Of a DNA stretch of 64,000 bases, positions 1-9,650 are shown piece after piece (position 1 is the first letter of the stretch; every line of letters starts with the position of its first letter). The notes beneath the pieces were generated by a model. The model saw only the letters and a list, made by a program, of their open reading frames with translations, made no database searches and was not told the DNA's origin. The DNA is taken from assembly GCA_023423535.1 (NCBI GenBank), contig JAFAFL010000045.1, forward strand, positions 1-64,000. The letters are read 5' to 3'. Source of the DNA: Pseudomonadota bacterium. GTDB taxonomy: Bacteria > Myxococcota > Myxococcia > Myxococcales > Myxococcaceae. The position numbers and the translations under genes were made by a program.

Positions 1-768
<768 letters not shown>

Positions 769-774
769 CAGACG

Positions 775-1809
775 ATGGAGGTCCGGAAGGGATCGCGGGC
801 CACCGGAGAGGTGCCGGTGGCCGGCGCAGACACCGAAGGCGCGGCTCGGCGCAACGAGGCGGAGGGCGTCCAGGTCCTCTCGCCGGCTGCGCCACCTGCC
901 GCGCCATCGGCATCGACGCCGACATCGGCAGCGACGCCGACATCGGCATCGGCGATCGCATCGGCATCGACGCCGCGGACGGGGCCGAACAGCGAGCTCG
1001 AGGCGCTGGAGATCGAGCTGCTGCTGGAGGGCGTGTACCGGCACTGGGGCGCGGACTTCCGCAACTACGCGCGGGCGTCCCTGCGGCGGCGGATCAGCAA
1101 CATGCTGCAGGCGGAGGGGCTGCCCACGGTGTCGGCGCTGCAGGCGCGCGTGCTGCACGACCCGGACGCCTACTCGCGGCTGCTCGGACACCTGTCGGTC
1201 AACGTGACGACGATGTTCCGGGACCCGTCCTTCTTCCAGGCGCTGCGGGAGAAGGTCATCCCGCATCTGTTCTCGGTGCCGTTCGTGCGCATCTGGCACG
1301 CAGGCTGTTCCACCGGCGAGGAGGTCTACTCGCTGGCGATCCTTCTGCAGGAGGAGGGCCTGTACGACCGCTGCCGCATCTACGCGACGGACATGAACCA
1401 GACGGTGCTGGAGAAGGCGAAGGCCGGCATCTACCCGCTCGACCAGATGCAGGAGTTCACCGCGAACTACACCCGCGCGGGGGCGAAGCGGCCGTTCAGC
1501 GACTACTACACGGCGCAGTACGACAGCGCGATCTTCCGGCAGTCGCTGCGCAAGAACATCGTCTTCGCGCAGCACAACCTCGCGATCGACGGGTCGTTCA
1601 ACGAGTTCAACCTCATCCTCTGCCGCAACGTGATGATCTACTTCAACCAGGAGCTGCAGGGCCGGGTGCACCAGCTGCTGTACCAGAGCCTGCGCCGCTT
1701 CGGCGTGCTCGCGCTGGGGCGGCGGGAGACGATGCGTCACACCGTCCGCGAGGCGGACTACGACGTGGTGGACGAGGACGAGCGCCTCTATCGGAAGCGG
1801 GGGCCCTGA
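775..1809 (+). CDS. cheR: CheR-type protein-glutamate methyltransferase
   Basis: S-adenosylmethionine-dependent methyltransferase that modifies glutamates of chemoreceptor-like proteins. The 344-residue protein has an unusual N-terminal tail of about 75 residues rich in Ala, Ser, Thr and Pro, encoded partly by an 18-bp tandem repeat. The CheR N-terminal helical domain follows (YRHWGADFRNYARASLRRR). The SAM-binding domain has HAGCSTGEEVYSLAI, the acidic residue in YATDMNQ and the motif LCRNVMIYF near residue 285. It starts 6 bases after the hybrid regulator and ends one base before cheB. No receptor gene is visible nearby, so its substrate is unknown; in myxobacteria such pairs often sit beside hybrid kinases. 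Confidence 0.93.
   Translation: MEVRKGSRATGEVPVAGADTEGAARRNEAEGVQVLSPAAPPAAPSASTPTSAATPTSASAIASASTPRTGPNSELEALEIELLLEGVYRHWGADFRNYARASLRRRISNMLQAEGLPTVSALQARVLHDPDAYSRLLGHLSVNVTTMFRDPSFFQALREKVIPHLFSVPFVRIWHAGCSTGEEVYSLAILLQEEGLYDRCRIYATDMNQTVLEKAKAGIYPLDQMQEFTANYTRAGAKRPFSDYYTAQYDSAIFRQSLRKNIVFAQHNLAIDGSFNEFNLILCRNVMIYFNQELQGRVHQLLYQSLRRFGVLALGRRETMRHTVREADYDVVDEDERLYRKRGP
903..977 (+). repeat. 18-bp imperfect tandem repeat inside cheR linker
   Basis: Two 18-base units at 914-931 and 932-949 differ only at the last base, and partial copies of the same CATCGGCATCGACGCC theme flank them on both sides. The unit length is a multiple of three, so copy-number change would keep the frame. It encodes a Ser/Ala/Thr/Pro linker in the N-terminal tail of CheR. 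Confidence 0.75.
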
Positions 1810-1810
1810 C

Positions 1811-2554
1811 GTGGCAGGGGCCTCGATCGACGGCTTGAAGGTGCCGCGAGGGCTCATCGCCATCGGCGCCTCGTGGGGTGGGCTCGGCGCGCTGCAGCGG
1901 CTGCTCGCCGCGCTGCCGCGCACGTTCGAGATCCCGCTGGTCGTGGTGCAGCACCGGGGCAAGGAGGGCGACGGCAAGCTCTCGCAGGTGCTGCAGCGGA
2001 GCTCGACCCTGCCGGTGGTGGAGGTCTGCGACAAGCAGCCGGTGGAGGGAGGCCGCGTGTATCTCGCGCCGCCGGACTACCACGTGCTGGTGGAGGGCCT
2101 CCCGCTCTCGCACCTGCCGGCGCCGCGGAGGATCTCCGGCAGCGGGGCAGGGGTGGGGCCTCCGGGTGCGCCGAGCGCGTTCGGCCTCGGCGACGCGGCG
2201 GAGGCGAGGCGGCGTGACTACCGCACCTTCGCGCTGAGCGTGGACCCGCCGGTCTCCTGGGCGCGCCCGTCGATCGACGCGCTCTTCGAATCGGTGGCGC
2301 AGGCCTTTGGACCGCAGGCGGTGGGCGTGGTGCTGACCGGCGCCGGACGCGACGGCGTGACCGGCCTCTGCGCGATCAGGGACGCGGGCGGGGTGACGGT
2401 GGTGCAGGACCCGAAGACCGCCGAGGCGCCGCAGCTCCCCGAGGCCGCGGTGCGCGTCTGCCGCCCGGCGCACGTGCTGCCGCTCGAGGAGATCGCTCCC
2501 TTCCTCGTCCAGCGCTTCGGAGCAGGTCAGCCCTCGAGGTCGTCCGTTCCGTAG
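1811..2554 (+). CDS. cheB: CheB-type protein-glutamate methylesterase (no receiver domain)
   Basis: Hydrolyses methyl esters made by CheR, and in many relatives also deamidates receptor glutamines. At 247 residues it is only the catalytic domain; the receiver found in chemotaxis CheB is missing. The catalytic triad is visible: Ser21 in AIGASWGG, His48 in VVVQHRG and Asp181 in LTGAGRDG. It has a GTG start one base after the cheR stop. Without its own receiver, control probably comes from the preceding hybrid regulator or from substrate access (inference). The 3' end overlaps a convergent gene by 28 bases. Confidence 0.93.
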   Translation: MAGASIDGLKVPRGLIAIGASWGGLGALQRLLAALPRTFEIPLVVVQHRGKEGDGKLSQVLQRSSTLPVVEVCDKQPVEGGRVYLAPPDYHVLVEGLPLSHLPAPRRISGSGAGVGPPGAPSAFGLGDAAEARRRDYRTFALSVDPPVSWARPSIDALFESVAQAFGPQAVGVVLTGAGRDGVTGLCAIRDAGGVTVVQDPKTAEAPQLPEAAVRVCRPAHVLPLEEIAPFLVQRFGAGQPSRSSVP

Positions 2555-2817
2555 AGCGGGCGGACCTCCATCAGCCGGAGCGAGCGGAAGCGCAGGTCGA
2601 TCTGGCAGCGCGCGGTGTAGCCCTGCACGGGGAGGTGAAGCTCCTCCACCGGTGACGCGGGATCGCTGTCCTCCGGCTGGGACTCGGCGAGCTCGGCGGC
2701 CTGCTGCCGCATCGCGTCCTGGATCTTCCGGAAGGTGTCGCGGGAGATGATCGATACCTGACCCCACACCTCCGGGTGGATCTCGACGGTGAACCCCCTG
2801 TGCCCCAGACGTCTCAC
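2527..2817 (-). CDS. Small hypothetical protein, possibly RelE/ParE-like fold
   Basis: A 96-residue protein from a GTG start. The C-terminal stretch GYTARCQIDLRFRSLRLMEVRPL has the alternating pattern of the last strands of RelE/ParE-type toxins, and the middle is helical and charged. That resemblance is by eye and weak. No antitoxin-like partner lies next to it. Its 3' end overlaps the end of cheB on the opposite strand. No Shine-Dalgarno sequence is visible before the start. Real coding is likely because the frame is open and its amino-acid composition is balanced, unlike the Arg/Ala/Pro-rich shadow frames around it. Confidence 0.55.
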   Translation of the reverse strand: MRRLGHRGFTVEIHPEVWGQVSIISRDTFRKIQDAMRQQAAELAESQPEDSDPASPVEELHLPVQGYTARCQIDLRFRSLRLMEVRPLYGTDDLEG

Positions 2818-3059
2818 AGGAGGCTCTTATTGCCAGACGCGTGCCGGGGCCGAAGCGAGTGATCCCGACCGTTTGCGCGATCCCCCTTCGGTGGATCAGC
2901 AGCAATTACAGGGCGCGATCCGTAAACAGTTCAGGTTTGAGCGCTCCCGTAGCTCGACAGTGAGGCTGGACGCGTCCCCGGGAACAGGATGGCGAGCCGC
3001 GGCCGCCGCAGCAACGTGCCCCCGCGCGATCAGGCGCGTCCGGCGCGGCGGGGTGGTGG

Positions 3060-6000
3060 GTGGCCCAGGCGGTGATCCTCGATGTGGACGGGGTGCTGAC
3101 CTCCACCGCGACCGTTCACGAGCGCGCGTGGAAGCTGCTCTTCGACGAGGTGCTCGCGGCGCATGGAGACCCGCGGCCGTTCGGGCGGGAGGAGTATCTC
3201 GCGCACGTGGATGGCAAACCCCGCGAGGATGGCCTGCGGGATCTGCTCGTCGCGCGCGGCCTCCAGCTCGAGCCGCAGGAGCTTCGCGCGCTGGCGGAAC
3301 GGAAGAACGCGTACTTCCTCGCGCAGCTCGAGCGGGACGGCGTGCAGGCATACGAAGACGCCGCGCCTCAGCTGAAGCGGTGGCGCGAGGGGAGGCTGCG
3401 CATCGCCTTCGTCTCCTCCAGCCGCAACGCGCAGCGGGTGCTCTCCGCAGCCGGGCTCGCGGGCCTGTGCGACGTGCGGGTGGATGGCGAGACCGCGGAG
3501 CAGGAGGGGCTGAGGGGAAAGCCCGACCTCTTTCGCGAGGCGGCGCGCAGGCTCGGTGTGGCGCTCGAACGCGCGGTGGTGATCGAGGACTCGGTGGCGG
3601 GCGTCGCCGCCGCGCGGCGCGAGGGCTTCGGCACCGTGATCGGCGTCGACCGTTCTCCGACCGGTGCGCACCGCGAGGCGCTCCTTGCGCAGGGGGCCCA
3701 CCGGATCGTTCAGCGCCTCGACGAGCTGGGCGATCTGGGGGACCCGGCGCCGGCGACGGCCACCGGCGGACCGGACGCAGCGGCTGGGGTCGTGAAATCC
3801 GTCGTGAAGCCGATCGATGCCTGGACGCTGCGCTTTGACGGCTGGAACCCGGCGCGCGAAGGGCTGCGCGAGGCGCTGTGCACGCTGGGGAACGGCAACT
3901 TCGCCACCCGGGGCGCGGCGGAGGAGGCCTCGGCGGATGGCGTGCACTACCCGGGGACCTATCTGGCCGGTGGCTACGATCGGATCGCCTCGGAGATCGC
4001 GGGCGAGCTGCTCGTGAACGAGGACCTCGTCAACTGGCCGAACTGGCTCCGGCTCTCCTTCAGGCCGCGCGGCGGCGAGTGGCTGTTGATGTCGCGGATG
4101 GAGGTCCTCGAGCTGACGCAGGAGCTCGACCTTCGCCGCGGGGTGCTGCAGCGGCGCGTGCGCGTGAGGGACCGGAAGGGCCGCGAGACGCTGCTCCGGA
4201 GCCACAGGTTCGTGAGCATGGCCTCCGCCCATCTGGCGGCGCTGAGCTGGGAGCTCGTGCCCCTCAACTGGGAGGGGCCGCTGGAGCTGCACAGCGCGCT
4301 CGATGGCACGGTGGGCAATGAGGGCGTGGCGCGCTACCGGCAACTGCGCGCGCAGCACCTGGAGGCGGACGCGGCCGGCGGCGACGAGCCGGGCGTGATC
4401 TGGCTCGCGGTGCACAGCCGCCAGTCCCACATCCGGATGGCCCAGGCCGCGCGGACGCGGGTGGAGGCCGGCGGCGCCGTCTCCCAGCCGAAGGTGAAGG
4501 CCGTGGGCGACCGGGTGACGCAGTGCTTCGAGATCGAAGCGCGCCGGGGAGAGGCGATCCGCGTGGAGAAGATCGCCGTGCTCGTCAGCTCTCGGGATCC
4601 GGCGATCTCCGAGCCGCTGGAGGACGCGCGCGGACGGATCGGCGACGCGGCGGACTTCGCGCAGCTCCTCAAGGCACACGAGCAACGATGGGCGGAGCTG
4701 TGGCAGCGCTGCGACATCCAGCTCGGCCCGTCGCGCGTGGAGGAGAACCGCAACCTGCGGCTGCACATCTTCCACCTGCTGCAGGTGGTGTCGCCGCACA
4801 TCATCCACCGCGACGTGGGCGTTCCCGCGCGAGGGCTGCACGGGGAGGCCTACCGCGGACACGTGTTCTGGGACGAGCTGTTCATCTTCCCCTACCTGAA
4901 CTTCCGCATCCCGGAGCTGACGCGCGAGCTCTTGATGTACCGCTACCTGCGGCTCGACGAGGCCCGTCGCCTCGCGCGGGAGGCCGGCTTCGAGGGCGCT
5001 GCGTTTCCGTGGCAGAGCGGGAGCAGCGGCCGCGAGGAGAGCCAGCGGATGCACCTCAACCCGCGCTCCGGGAGATGGACGCCGGACGAGACCTCACGGC
5101 AGCGGCACATCAGCGCCGCGGTGGCGTGGAACGTCTGGCACTACTTCGAGGTGACCGGGGACCGGCAGTTCCTCGCCTACTACGGGGCGGAGCTGATCCT
5201 CGAGGTCGCGCGGTACTGGGCGAGCGTGGCCGAGTGGGACGCGTCGCTGCAGCGCTACCGCATCCGCGCCGTAGTGGGCCCGGACGAGTTCCACACCGCC
5301 TACCCGGACGCGTCCTCCGCCGGGATCGACGACAACGCGTACACGAACGTGATGGCCTCGTGGTGTCTGCGCACCGCGGAGCGCGCACTCGACGTGCTCG
5401 GGGCGGAGCGGCGGTGCGAGCTCCTCGGTTTTCTCGGGCTCGGCGAGGACGAAGTGCAGCGCTGGCAAGCGATCGCGCGGGGCCTGCGGGTGGTCTTCAC
5501 CGGAGGCGGCCGCATCATCAGCCAGTTCGACGGCTACGACGCGCTGGAGGAGCTCGACTGGGAGGCGTACCGCGCGCGGCACGGCGACCTGCAGCGGCTC
5601 GACCGGATCCTCGAGGCGGAGGGGACGACGCCGAACCGCTTCAAGGTGAGCAAGCAGGCCGATGTGCTGATGCTCTTCTTCGTGCTGACGCCGGCGCAGA
5701 TCGTCGAGCAGATGGAGTGGATGGGCTACCCGTTCGAGCGTTCGGCGATCCGGGAGAACATCGACTACTACCTTCGGCGCACCACGCACGGGTCGACGCT
5801 GAGCAGCGTGCTGCACTCGTGGGTGCTCGCCCGGGTCGATCGGGCGAACTCGTGGCGGCTGTTCGCGCAGGCGCTGCAGGCGGACGTGGGGGACGTGCAG
5901 CGGGGGACCACCGCCGAGGGCATCCACCTCGGTGCGATGGCGAGCACGGTGGATCTCGCGCAGCGCGGCTACACCGGCGCCGAGGTGAGGGACGACGTGC

Positions 6001-6203
6001 TGTGGCTCGACCCGCAGCTGCCGGACGAGCTCTCCGAGCTGTCGATGCGGCTGCGCTTCCGCAGCGCCTGGATCGAAGTGGGGATCTCCGACGGGTTCCT
6101 CTCGCTCGAGCTCACCAGCGGCGAGACGATGACCGCGAAGGTCGGCGTGCGCGGAGACGTCCACGTGCTGCGGCGGGGGGAGCGGCGGCGCTTCATGCTC
6201 TGA
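3060..6203 (+). CDS. Beta-phosphoglucomutase / GH65 disaccharide phosphorylase fusion
   Basis: A 1047-residue two-enzyme fusion. Residues 1-220 form a HAD phosphatase-fold beta-phosphoglucomutase (nucleophile Asp8 and acid Asp10 in LDVDGVL, FVSSSRNAQ, EDSVAGVAAA). Residues from about 245 to the end are a glycoside hydrolase family 65 phosphorylase, with the catalytic Glu743 in VGPDEFH and the phosphate/substrate region HGSTLSS near residue 910. GH65 enzymes split trehalose, maltose, kojibiose or nigerose with phosphate to give glucose and beta-glucose-1-phosphate. The mutase then turns the latter into glucose-6-phosphate. In many bacteria the two are adjacent genes; here they are one protein. 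The exact disaccharide cannot be read from sequence. Start GTG 3060 puts the HAD motif at the usual distance from the N-terminus. Confidence 0.92.
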   Translation: MAQAVILDVDGVLTSTATVHERAWKLLFDEVLAAHGDPRPFGREEYLAHVDGKPREDGLRDLLVARGLQLEPQELRALAERKNAYFLAQLERDGVQAYEDAAPQLKRWREGRLRIAFVSSSRNAQRVLSAAGLAGLCDVRVDGETAEQEGLRGKPDLFREAARRLGVALERAVVIEDSVAGVAAARREGFGTVIGVDRSPTGAHREALLAQGAHRIVQRLDELGDLGDPAPATATGGPDAAAGVVKSVVKPIDAWTLRFDGWNPAREGLREALCTLGNGNFATRGAAEEASADGVHYPGTYLAGGYDRIASEIAGELLVNEDLVNWPNWLRLSFRPRGGEWLLMSRMEVLELTQELDLRRGVLQRRVRVRDRKGRETLLRSHRFVSMASAHLAALSWELVPLNWEGPLELHSALDGTVGNEGVARYRQLRAQHLEADAAGGDEPGVIWLAVHSRQSHIRMAQAARTRVEAGGAVSQPKVKAVGDRVTQCFEIEARRGEAIRVEKIAVLVSSRDPAISEPLEDARGRIGDAADFAQLLKAHEQRWAELWQRCDIQLGPSRVEENRNLRLHIFHLLQVVSPHIIHRDVGVPARGLHGEAYRGHVFWDELFIFPYLNFRIPELTRELLMYRYLRLDEARRLAREAGFEGAAFPWQSGSSGREESQRMHLNPRSGRWTPDETSRQRHISAAVAWNVWHYFEVTGDRQFLAYYGAELILEVARYWASVAEWDASLQRYRIRAVVGPDEFHTAYPDASSAGIDDNAYTNVMASWCLRTAERALDVLGAERRCELLGFLGLGEDEVQRWQAIARGLRVVFTGGGRIISQFDGYDALEELDWEAYRARHGDLQRLDRILEAEGTTPNRFKVSKQADVLMLFFVLTPAQIVEQMEWMGYPFERSAIRENIDYYLRRTTHGSTLSSVLHSWVLARVDRANSWRLFAQALQADVGDVQRGTTAEGIHLGAMASTVDLAQRGYTGAEVRDDVLWLDPQLPDELSELSMRLRFRSAWIEVGISDGFLSLELTSGETMTAKVGVRGDVHVLRRGERRRFML

Positions 6204-6333
6204 CGCGCGGGCGCGGACCTCCTCGAAGGGAACGGGCGCACCTCATGCGTGCCGCTGCTGCGCGTGGTGTTCGAGCTTTCAGGGTCCCGGCCGCAACGGA
6301 CGTAGGCTAAGACCCCGCACCGGCCGCGAGCCT

Positions 6334-6419
6334 GCACGAGTGGCGAAACCGGTAGACGCAGCGGACTTAAAATCCGCAGCCCCGAAGGGGGAATGAGGGT
6401 TCGAGTCCCTCCTCGTGCA
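6334..6419 (+). tRNA. tRNA-Leu (anticodon TAA)
   Basis: Acceptor arms GCACGAG (6334-6340) and CTCGTGC (6412-6418) pair fully. The anticodon stem GCGGA/TCCGC holds the loop CTTAAAA, with anticodon TAA at 6368-6370. There is a long class II variable arm (about 6378-6393) and a T arm with GGTTCGAGTCC. The discriminator base is A at 6419 and CCA is not encoded. The start codon of the next gene begins at 6421. Confidence 0.97.
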
Positions 6420-6420
6420 C

Positions 6421-7788
6421 ATGTCCCGTTCTCCCTCCACACTGTCGCGACGCGGTCTGCTCATCGGGGCGGGGGCAGTGGCTGCGTACGCGGTGCTCCC
6501 GCGCGAGGCGCATGCGCGGCGCAGCGAGCGGCTCGGCGCGGCGGCTCGCACCGCACGAGGGACCGGCGCTTTCCCGCTCGGCGTGGCCAGCGGTGAGGTC
6601 ACGCACGCCTCCGCGATGTTGTGGACGCGCTACGTGGGAACGAGTCCGCTGGAGTGCGCGGTGTTCGCAGAGTCGGAGGCCACCGCGCTGGCGGGAGGGA
6701 ACCCGGTCTTCTACGGCGTGGTGACACCGGACAGCGGCGGCTTCGTTCATCTGCCGGTCGGCGGCCTCGAGCCCGGTCGCCGCTACGCGTATCTCTTCCG
6801 GGAGCGAGAAGGAGGCTCGCACGCGATCGCCGGCCGCTTCCGCGCGGCGGATGGTCCGGGGACGGTGCGGCCGCTCGTCTTCACCGCGTCCGCCTGCGCG
6901 CGCAACGGGCGCACCTTCGGAACGCTGAGAGGGCTCGATCGCGACACGGAGGGCGACTTCCACGTGCTGCTCGGCGACACGACCTACGCGGACGGCGCGT
7001 TCACGGTCGAAGAGTTCCGCGACAAGTGGGCGGAGAACCTCTGCCGCGAGGAGTTCCGCGCGCTGCGTGCCTCGCGAGGCCTCGTCGTCTCCTGGGACGA
7101 CCACGAGGTCGCCAACGACTGGGCGGGGGACAACCTCGGGACGGAGCGGGTCGCCGCCGCCACCCAGGCCTTCTTCGAGCACGCGCCGCTGCACCGCGTG
7201 ACCGGCGCCCCGAACCGGCTCTGGCGTTCGCACCGCTTCGGCGACACCGCGGAGCTGTTCGTGCTCGACGTGCGCAGCGAGCGCATCCCCGAGTCGCGGC
7301 TCGATCGCGACGGACAGTACCTCTCTGCGGCGCAGTTCACCTGGCTCACCGAGTCCCTGCAGGCGAGCACCGCGCGCTTCAAGATCCTCGTGAACTCGGT
7401 GCCCATCGGCGACTTCCCCGGACCGTTCCGGCCCTTCACCCGCGACCGCTGGGTCGGCTATCCGGCACAACGTCAAGCGCTCTTGACCTTCATCGAAGAC
7501 CACAAGCTGCCCGGCGTGTTCTTCCTCTCCGGCGACTTCCACATGGCGAGCCTCGGCTCCGTCTCGCCGACCGGCGCAGGCCGCTCGATCCCCGAAGTGC
7601 TCGTGGGCGCGGTGGCAGCCCGTTCGCGTAACCCGCTGACCGAAGCCTGCCGCCCGCCTCGCTACAGCTTCGCCAGCGCCGCGGAGCACACCGCACGGCT
7701 CCGGCTCGACCCGCTCACCGGCGAGGTCACCGTCCAGTGGCGCGCAGGCCCGGGAGTGCTCCTCGCCGAGCGCCGCTTCACCGTCTGA
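6421..7788 (+). CDS. PhoD-like phosphodiesterase/alkaline phosphatase, Tat-exported
   Basis: 455 residues. The N-terminus carries a twin-arginine signal (SRRGLLIGAGAVAAYAV) followed by a small-residue cleavage region, so the enzyme is exported folded, probably to the periplasm. The mature part has the PhoD metallophosphatase pattern: a Fn3-like N-terminal domain, then SACARNG, VLLGDTTYADGAF, SWDDHEVANDW, and GDFHMAS near the C-terminus. PhoD-family enzymes bind Fe3+/Ca2+ and release phosphate from phosphodiesters and monoesters. ATG 6421 gives the complete Tat signal. It lies two bases beyond the tRNA-Leu discriminator and has no Shine-Dalgarno sequence, because the preceding bases are the tRNA acceptor arm. 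No Pho box is visible upstream. Confidence 0.88.
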   Translation: MSRSPSTLSRRGLLIGAGAVAAYAVLPREAHARRSERLGAAARTARGTGAFPLGVASGEVTHASAMLWTRYVGTSPLECAVFAESEATALAGGNPVFYGVVTPDSGGFVHLPVGGLEPGRRYAYLFREREGGSHAIAGRFRAADGPGTVRPLVFTASACARNGRTFGTLRGLDRDTEGDFHVLLGDTTYADGAFTVEEFRDKWAENLCREEFRALRASRGLVVSWDDHEVANDWAGDNLGTERVAAATQAFFEHAPLHRVTGAPNRLWRSHRFGDTAELFVLDVRSERIPESRLDRDGQYLSAAQFTWLTESLQASTARFKILVNSVPIGDFPGPFRPFTRDRWVGYPAQRQALLTFIEDHKLPGVFFLSGDFHMASLGSVSPTGAGRSIPEVLVGAVAARSRNPLTEACRPPRYSFASAAEHTARLRLDPLTGEVTVQWRAGPGVLLAERRFTV

Positions 7789-7854
7789 GCATTCGCCGTC
7801 AGCGCCTCTTCAACGGACTTGCAGACCTCCGCGCGCCGCGCGATCCCGGGGCAC

Positions 7855-8682
7855 ATGAACGCACCGCGCATCTCCGACGTCACCATCCGCGGGCAGAAGG
7901 TCCCGCAGCTCGGGCTCGGCACCTGGCGGCTGGAGGGCGACACCTGCCGCCGCATCGTCTCGCGCGCGCTGGAGCTCGGATACCGGCACCTCGACACCGC
8001 GCAGGGCTACGGCAACGAGGCGGAGGTGGGCAGAGCGCTCGCGGAGAGCGGCGTGCCGCGCGACGAGATCTTCCTCACCACCAAGGCCTGGCCCGACGAC
8101 CTCGTCCACGCCAAGGACTGCGCGGCCCAGAGCCTCGAGCGTCTCCGCGTCTCGCAGGTGGATCTCTTCCTCATCCACTGGCCGAGCCCCACGCTCCCGC
8201 TCGAGCAGACGATCGATGCGCTGCGCGAGGTGAAGGCGCGCGGTCTGGCGAAGCAGATCGGCGTCTCGAACTTCCCGCCCGGCCTCCTCACCCGCGCGCT
8301 GGAGCGAGCGCCGGAACTCTTCTGCAACCAGGTCGAGTACCACCCGTTCCTGCCGCAGCCGCGACTGCTCGACCTGGCGCGCAAGCACGACCTCCTGTTC
8401 GCCGCCTACAGCCCGCTCGCGCGCGGAGACGTGGCGCACCCGGAGGCGCTGAAGGGCATCGGCGAGCGTCACGGCAAGACCGCCTCGCAGGTCGCGCTGC
8501 GATGGCTCGTCCAGCAGGAGAAGGTGTGCGCGATCCCCAAGACCGCGAACGAGGCGCGGCTGGCGGAGAACCTCGCGATCTTCGACTTCGCGCTCTCCGA
8601 CGACGAGGTGCGGCGCATCCACGCGCTCGCGACCGGCAAGCGCTACGTGAACCCGGAGTGGGGTCCGGACTGGGAAGACTAG
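7855..8682 (+). CDS. Aldo/keto reductase
   Basis: A 275-residue NADPH-dependent oxidoreductase with a TIM-barrel fold. The AKR tetrad is complete: Asp47 and Tyr52 in LDTAQGYGNE, Lys77 in LTTKAW and His108 in LIHW. The NADPH-binding segment IPKTAN lies near residue 230. It resembles the 2,5-diketo-gluconate reductase and methylglyoxal reductase branch, but the physiological substrate cannot be told. ATG 7855 is preferred over an upstream TTG at 7819, because the barrel begins soon after. The stop codon overlaps the stop of the convergent glycosidase gene through a shared CTAG. Confidence 0.92.
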   Translation: MNAPRISDVTIRGQKVPQLGLGTWRLEGDTCRRIVSRALELGYRHLDTAQGYGNEAEVGRALAESGVPRDEIFLTTKAWPDDLVHAKDCAAQSLERLRVSQVDLFLIHWPSPTLPLEQTIDALREVKARGLAKQIGVSNFPPGLLTRALERAPELFCNQVEYHPFLPQPRLLDLARKHDLLFAAYSPLARGDVAHPEALKGIGERHGKTASQVALRWLVQQEKVCAIPKTANEARLAENLAIFDFALSDDEVRRIHALATGKRYVNPEWGPDWED

Positions 8683-9650
8683 GGCAGAGCGCCCATCGCT
8701 GCCGGCGTCTCGGCCACCTGCATGTCGCGACCGAGCAGCGCGCGCATCGCGTACCACGCGGGCTTGCGCCGGCCGCCGTACTCCACCAGCCCGAGGTGGT
8801 ACTCGTTCTCGTCCACGTGGAAGCCCTCGATGGCCTCCCGCCGCGGATCGAGATCGATGAGGTTGTACCAGTAGAGCCGCTCCGCGCCGGACGCCGCCGC
8901 GTCGCAGAGCCGCGCCACCTGCTGCGCGTGGAGGCCCTCGCGTCTCTTCTCCAGATCCCACGTGGAGAGCCCGCTCTCCGTCACCCACACCGGACGGCCC
9001 TCCGTGTGCGCGCCGATGTAGTCGAGCTTCGCCTGCCAACCGTTCCAGTCGCGCGACCAGTCCCAGTTCGGCGCCTGCGACCACCACATGCCGGGGAACG
9101 CGTGGATCGCCACCACGTCGATCACCGAGAACAGCCCGTGCTCGCGCATGAGCCCGAGCCAGTGGTGGTCGACCGGAATCATCCCGCCGAGCACCGTGCG
9201 CTTGCCCATCGCCCTCGCGGTGAAGGCGGCCATGCCGATCATCTCGGCGAACTTCCTCCACTGCGGATCGTGCCGGATGAACGCCCACTTGTAGTTGTTG
9301 TTCGGCTCGTTCCAGAGCTCGAGATCCGCGAACTGCGACCCGTACCGATCGATCACCAGCCAGATGAAGTCCGCGTAGTCCTTCAGCACCCGCGGCGGCG
9401 CGTTACAGGTGCCGTCCTCGCTCAGTGACGGCGGCGTGTGCCAGACGGAGAGGAGCACCTCGAAGCCGCGCAGCTGGCGCATCTGCCAGTCGTAGAAGGC
9501 CTGACCGCCGGGGCGGTGGAAGTCCGCCCAGGAGATGCCGGTGCGCAGGTGCTTCACGCCGAGCGCACGCAGCTCGCTCACCGCGCGCTCCACGTCCTCG
9601 TACGCTTCGAAGTGAAACCACTGGCACACCCCGAGCCTGTCGCGCGTCAT
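8679..9650 (-). CDS. Clan GH-A glycoside hydrolase (GH5/GH39-like)
   Basis: A 323-residue TIM-barrel glycosidase without signal peptide, so probably cytoplasmic. The likely acid/base is Glu115 in LELWNEPNN, the hallmark Asn-Glu of clan A. The likely nucleophile is Glu225 in VWVTESGLS. HAFPG near residue 183 fits the substrate-facing His of the clan. The family within clan A (beta-xylosidase-like, GH39-like or other) is not clear from motifs alone. ATG at 9650 is chosen because sequence upstream in the same frame has no family similarity. The 3' end shares CTAG with the aldo/keto reductase stop. Confidence 0.8.
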   Translation of the reverse strand: MTRDRLGVCQWFHFEAYEDVERAVSELRALGVKHLRTGISWADFHRPGGQAFYDWQMRQLRGFEVLLSVWHTPPSLSEDGTCNAPPRVLKDYADFIWLVIDRYGSQFADLELWNEPNNNYKWAFIRHDPQWRKFAEMIGMAAFTARAMGKRTVLGGMIPVDHHWLGLMREHGLFSVIDVVAIHAFPGMWWSQAPNWDWSRDWNGWQAKLDYIGAHTEGRPVWVTESGLSTWDLEKRREGLHAQQVARLCDAAASGAERLYWYNLIDLDPRREAIEGFHVDENEYHLGLVEYGGRRKPAWYAMRALLGRDMQVAETPAAMGALP

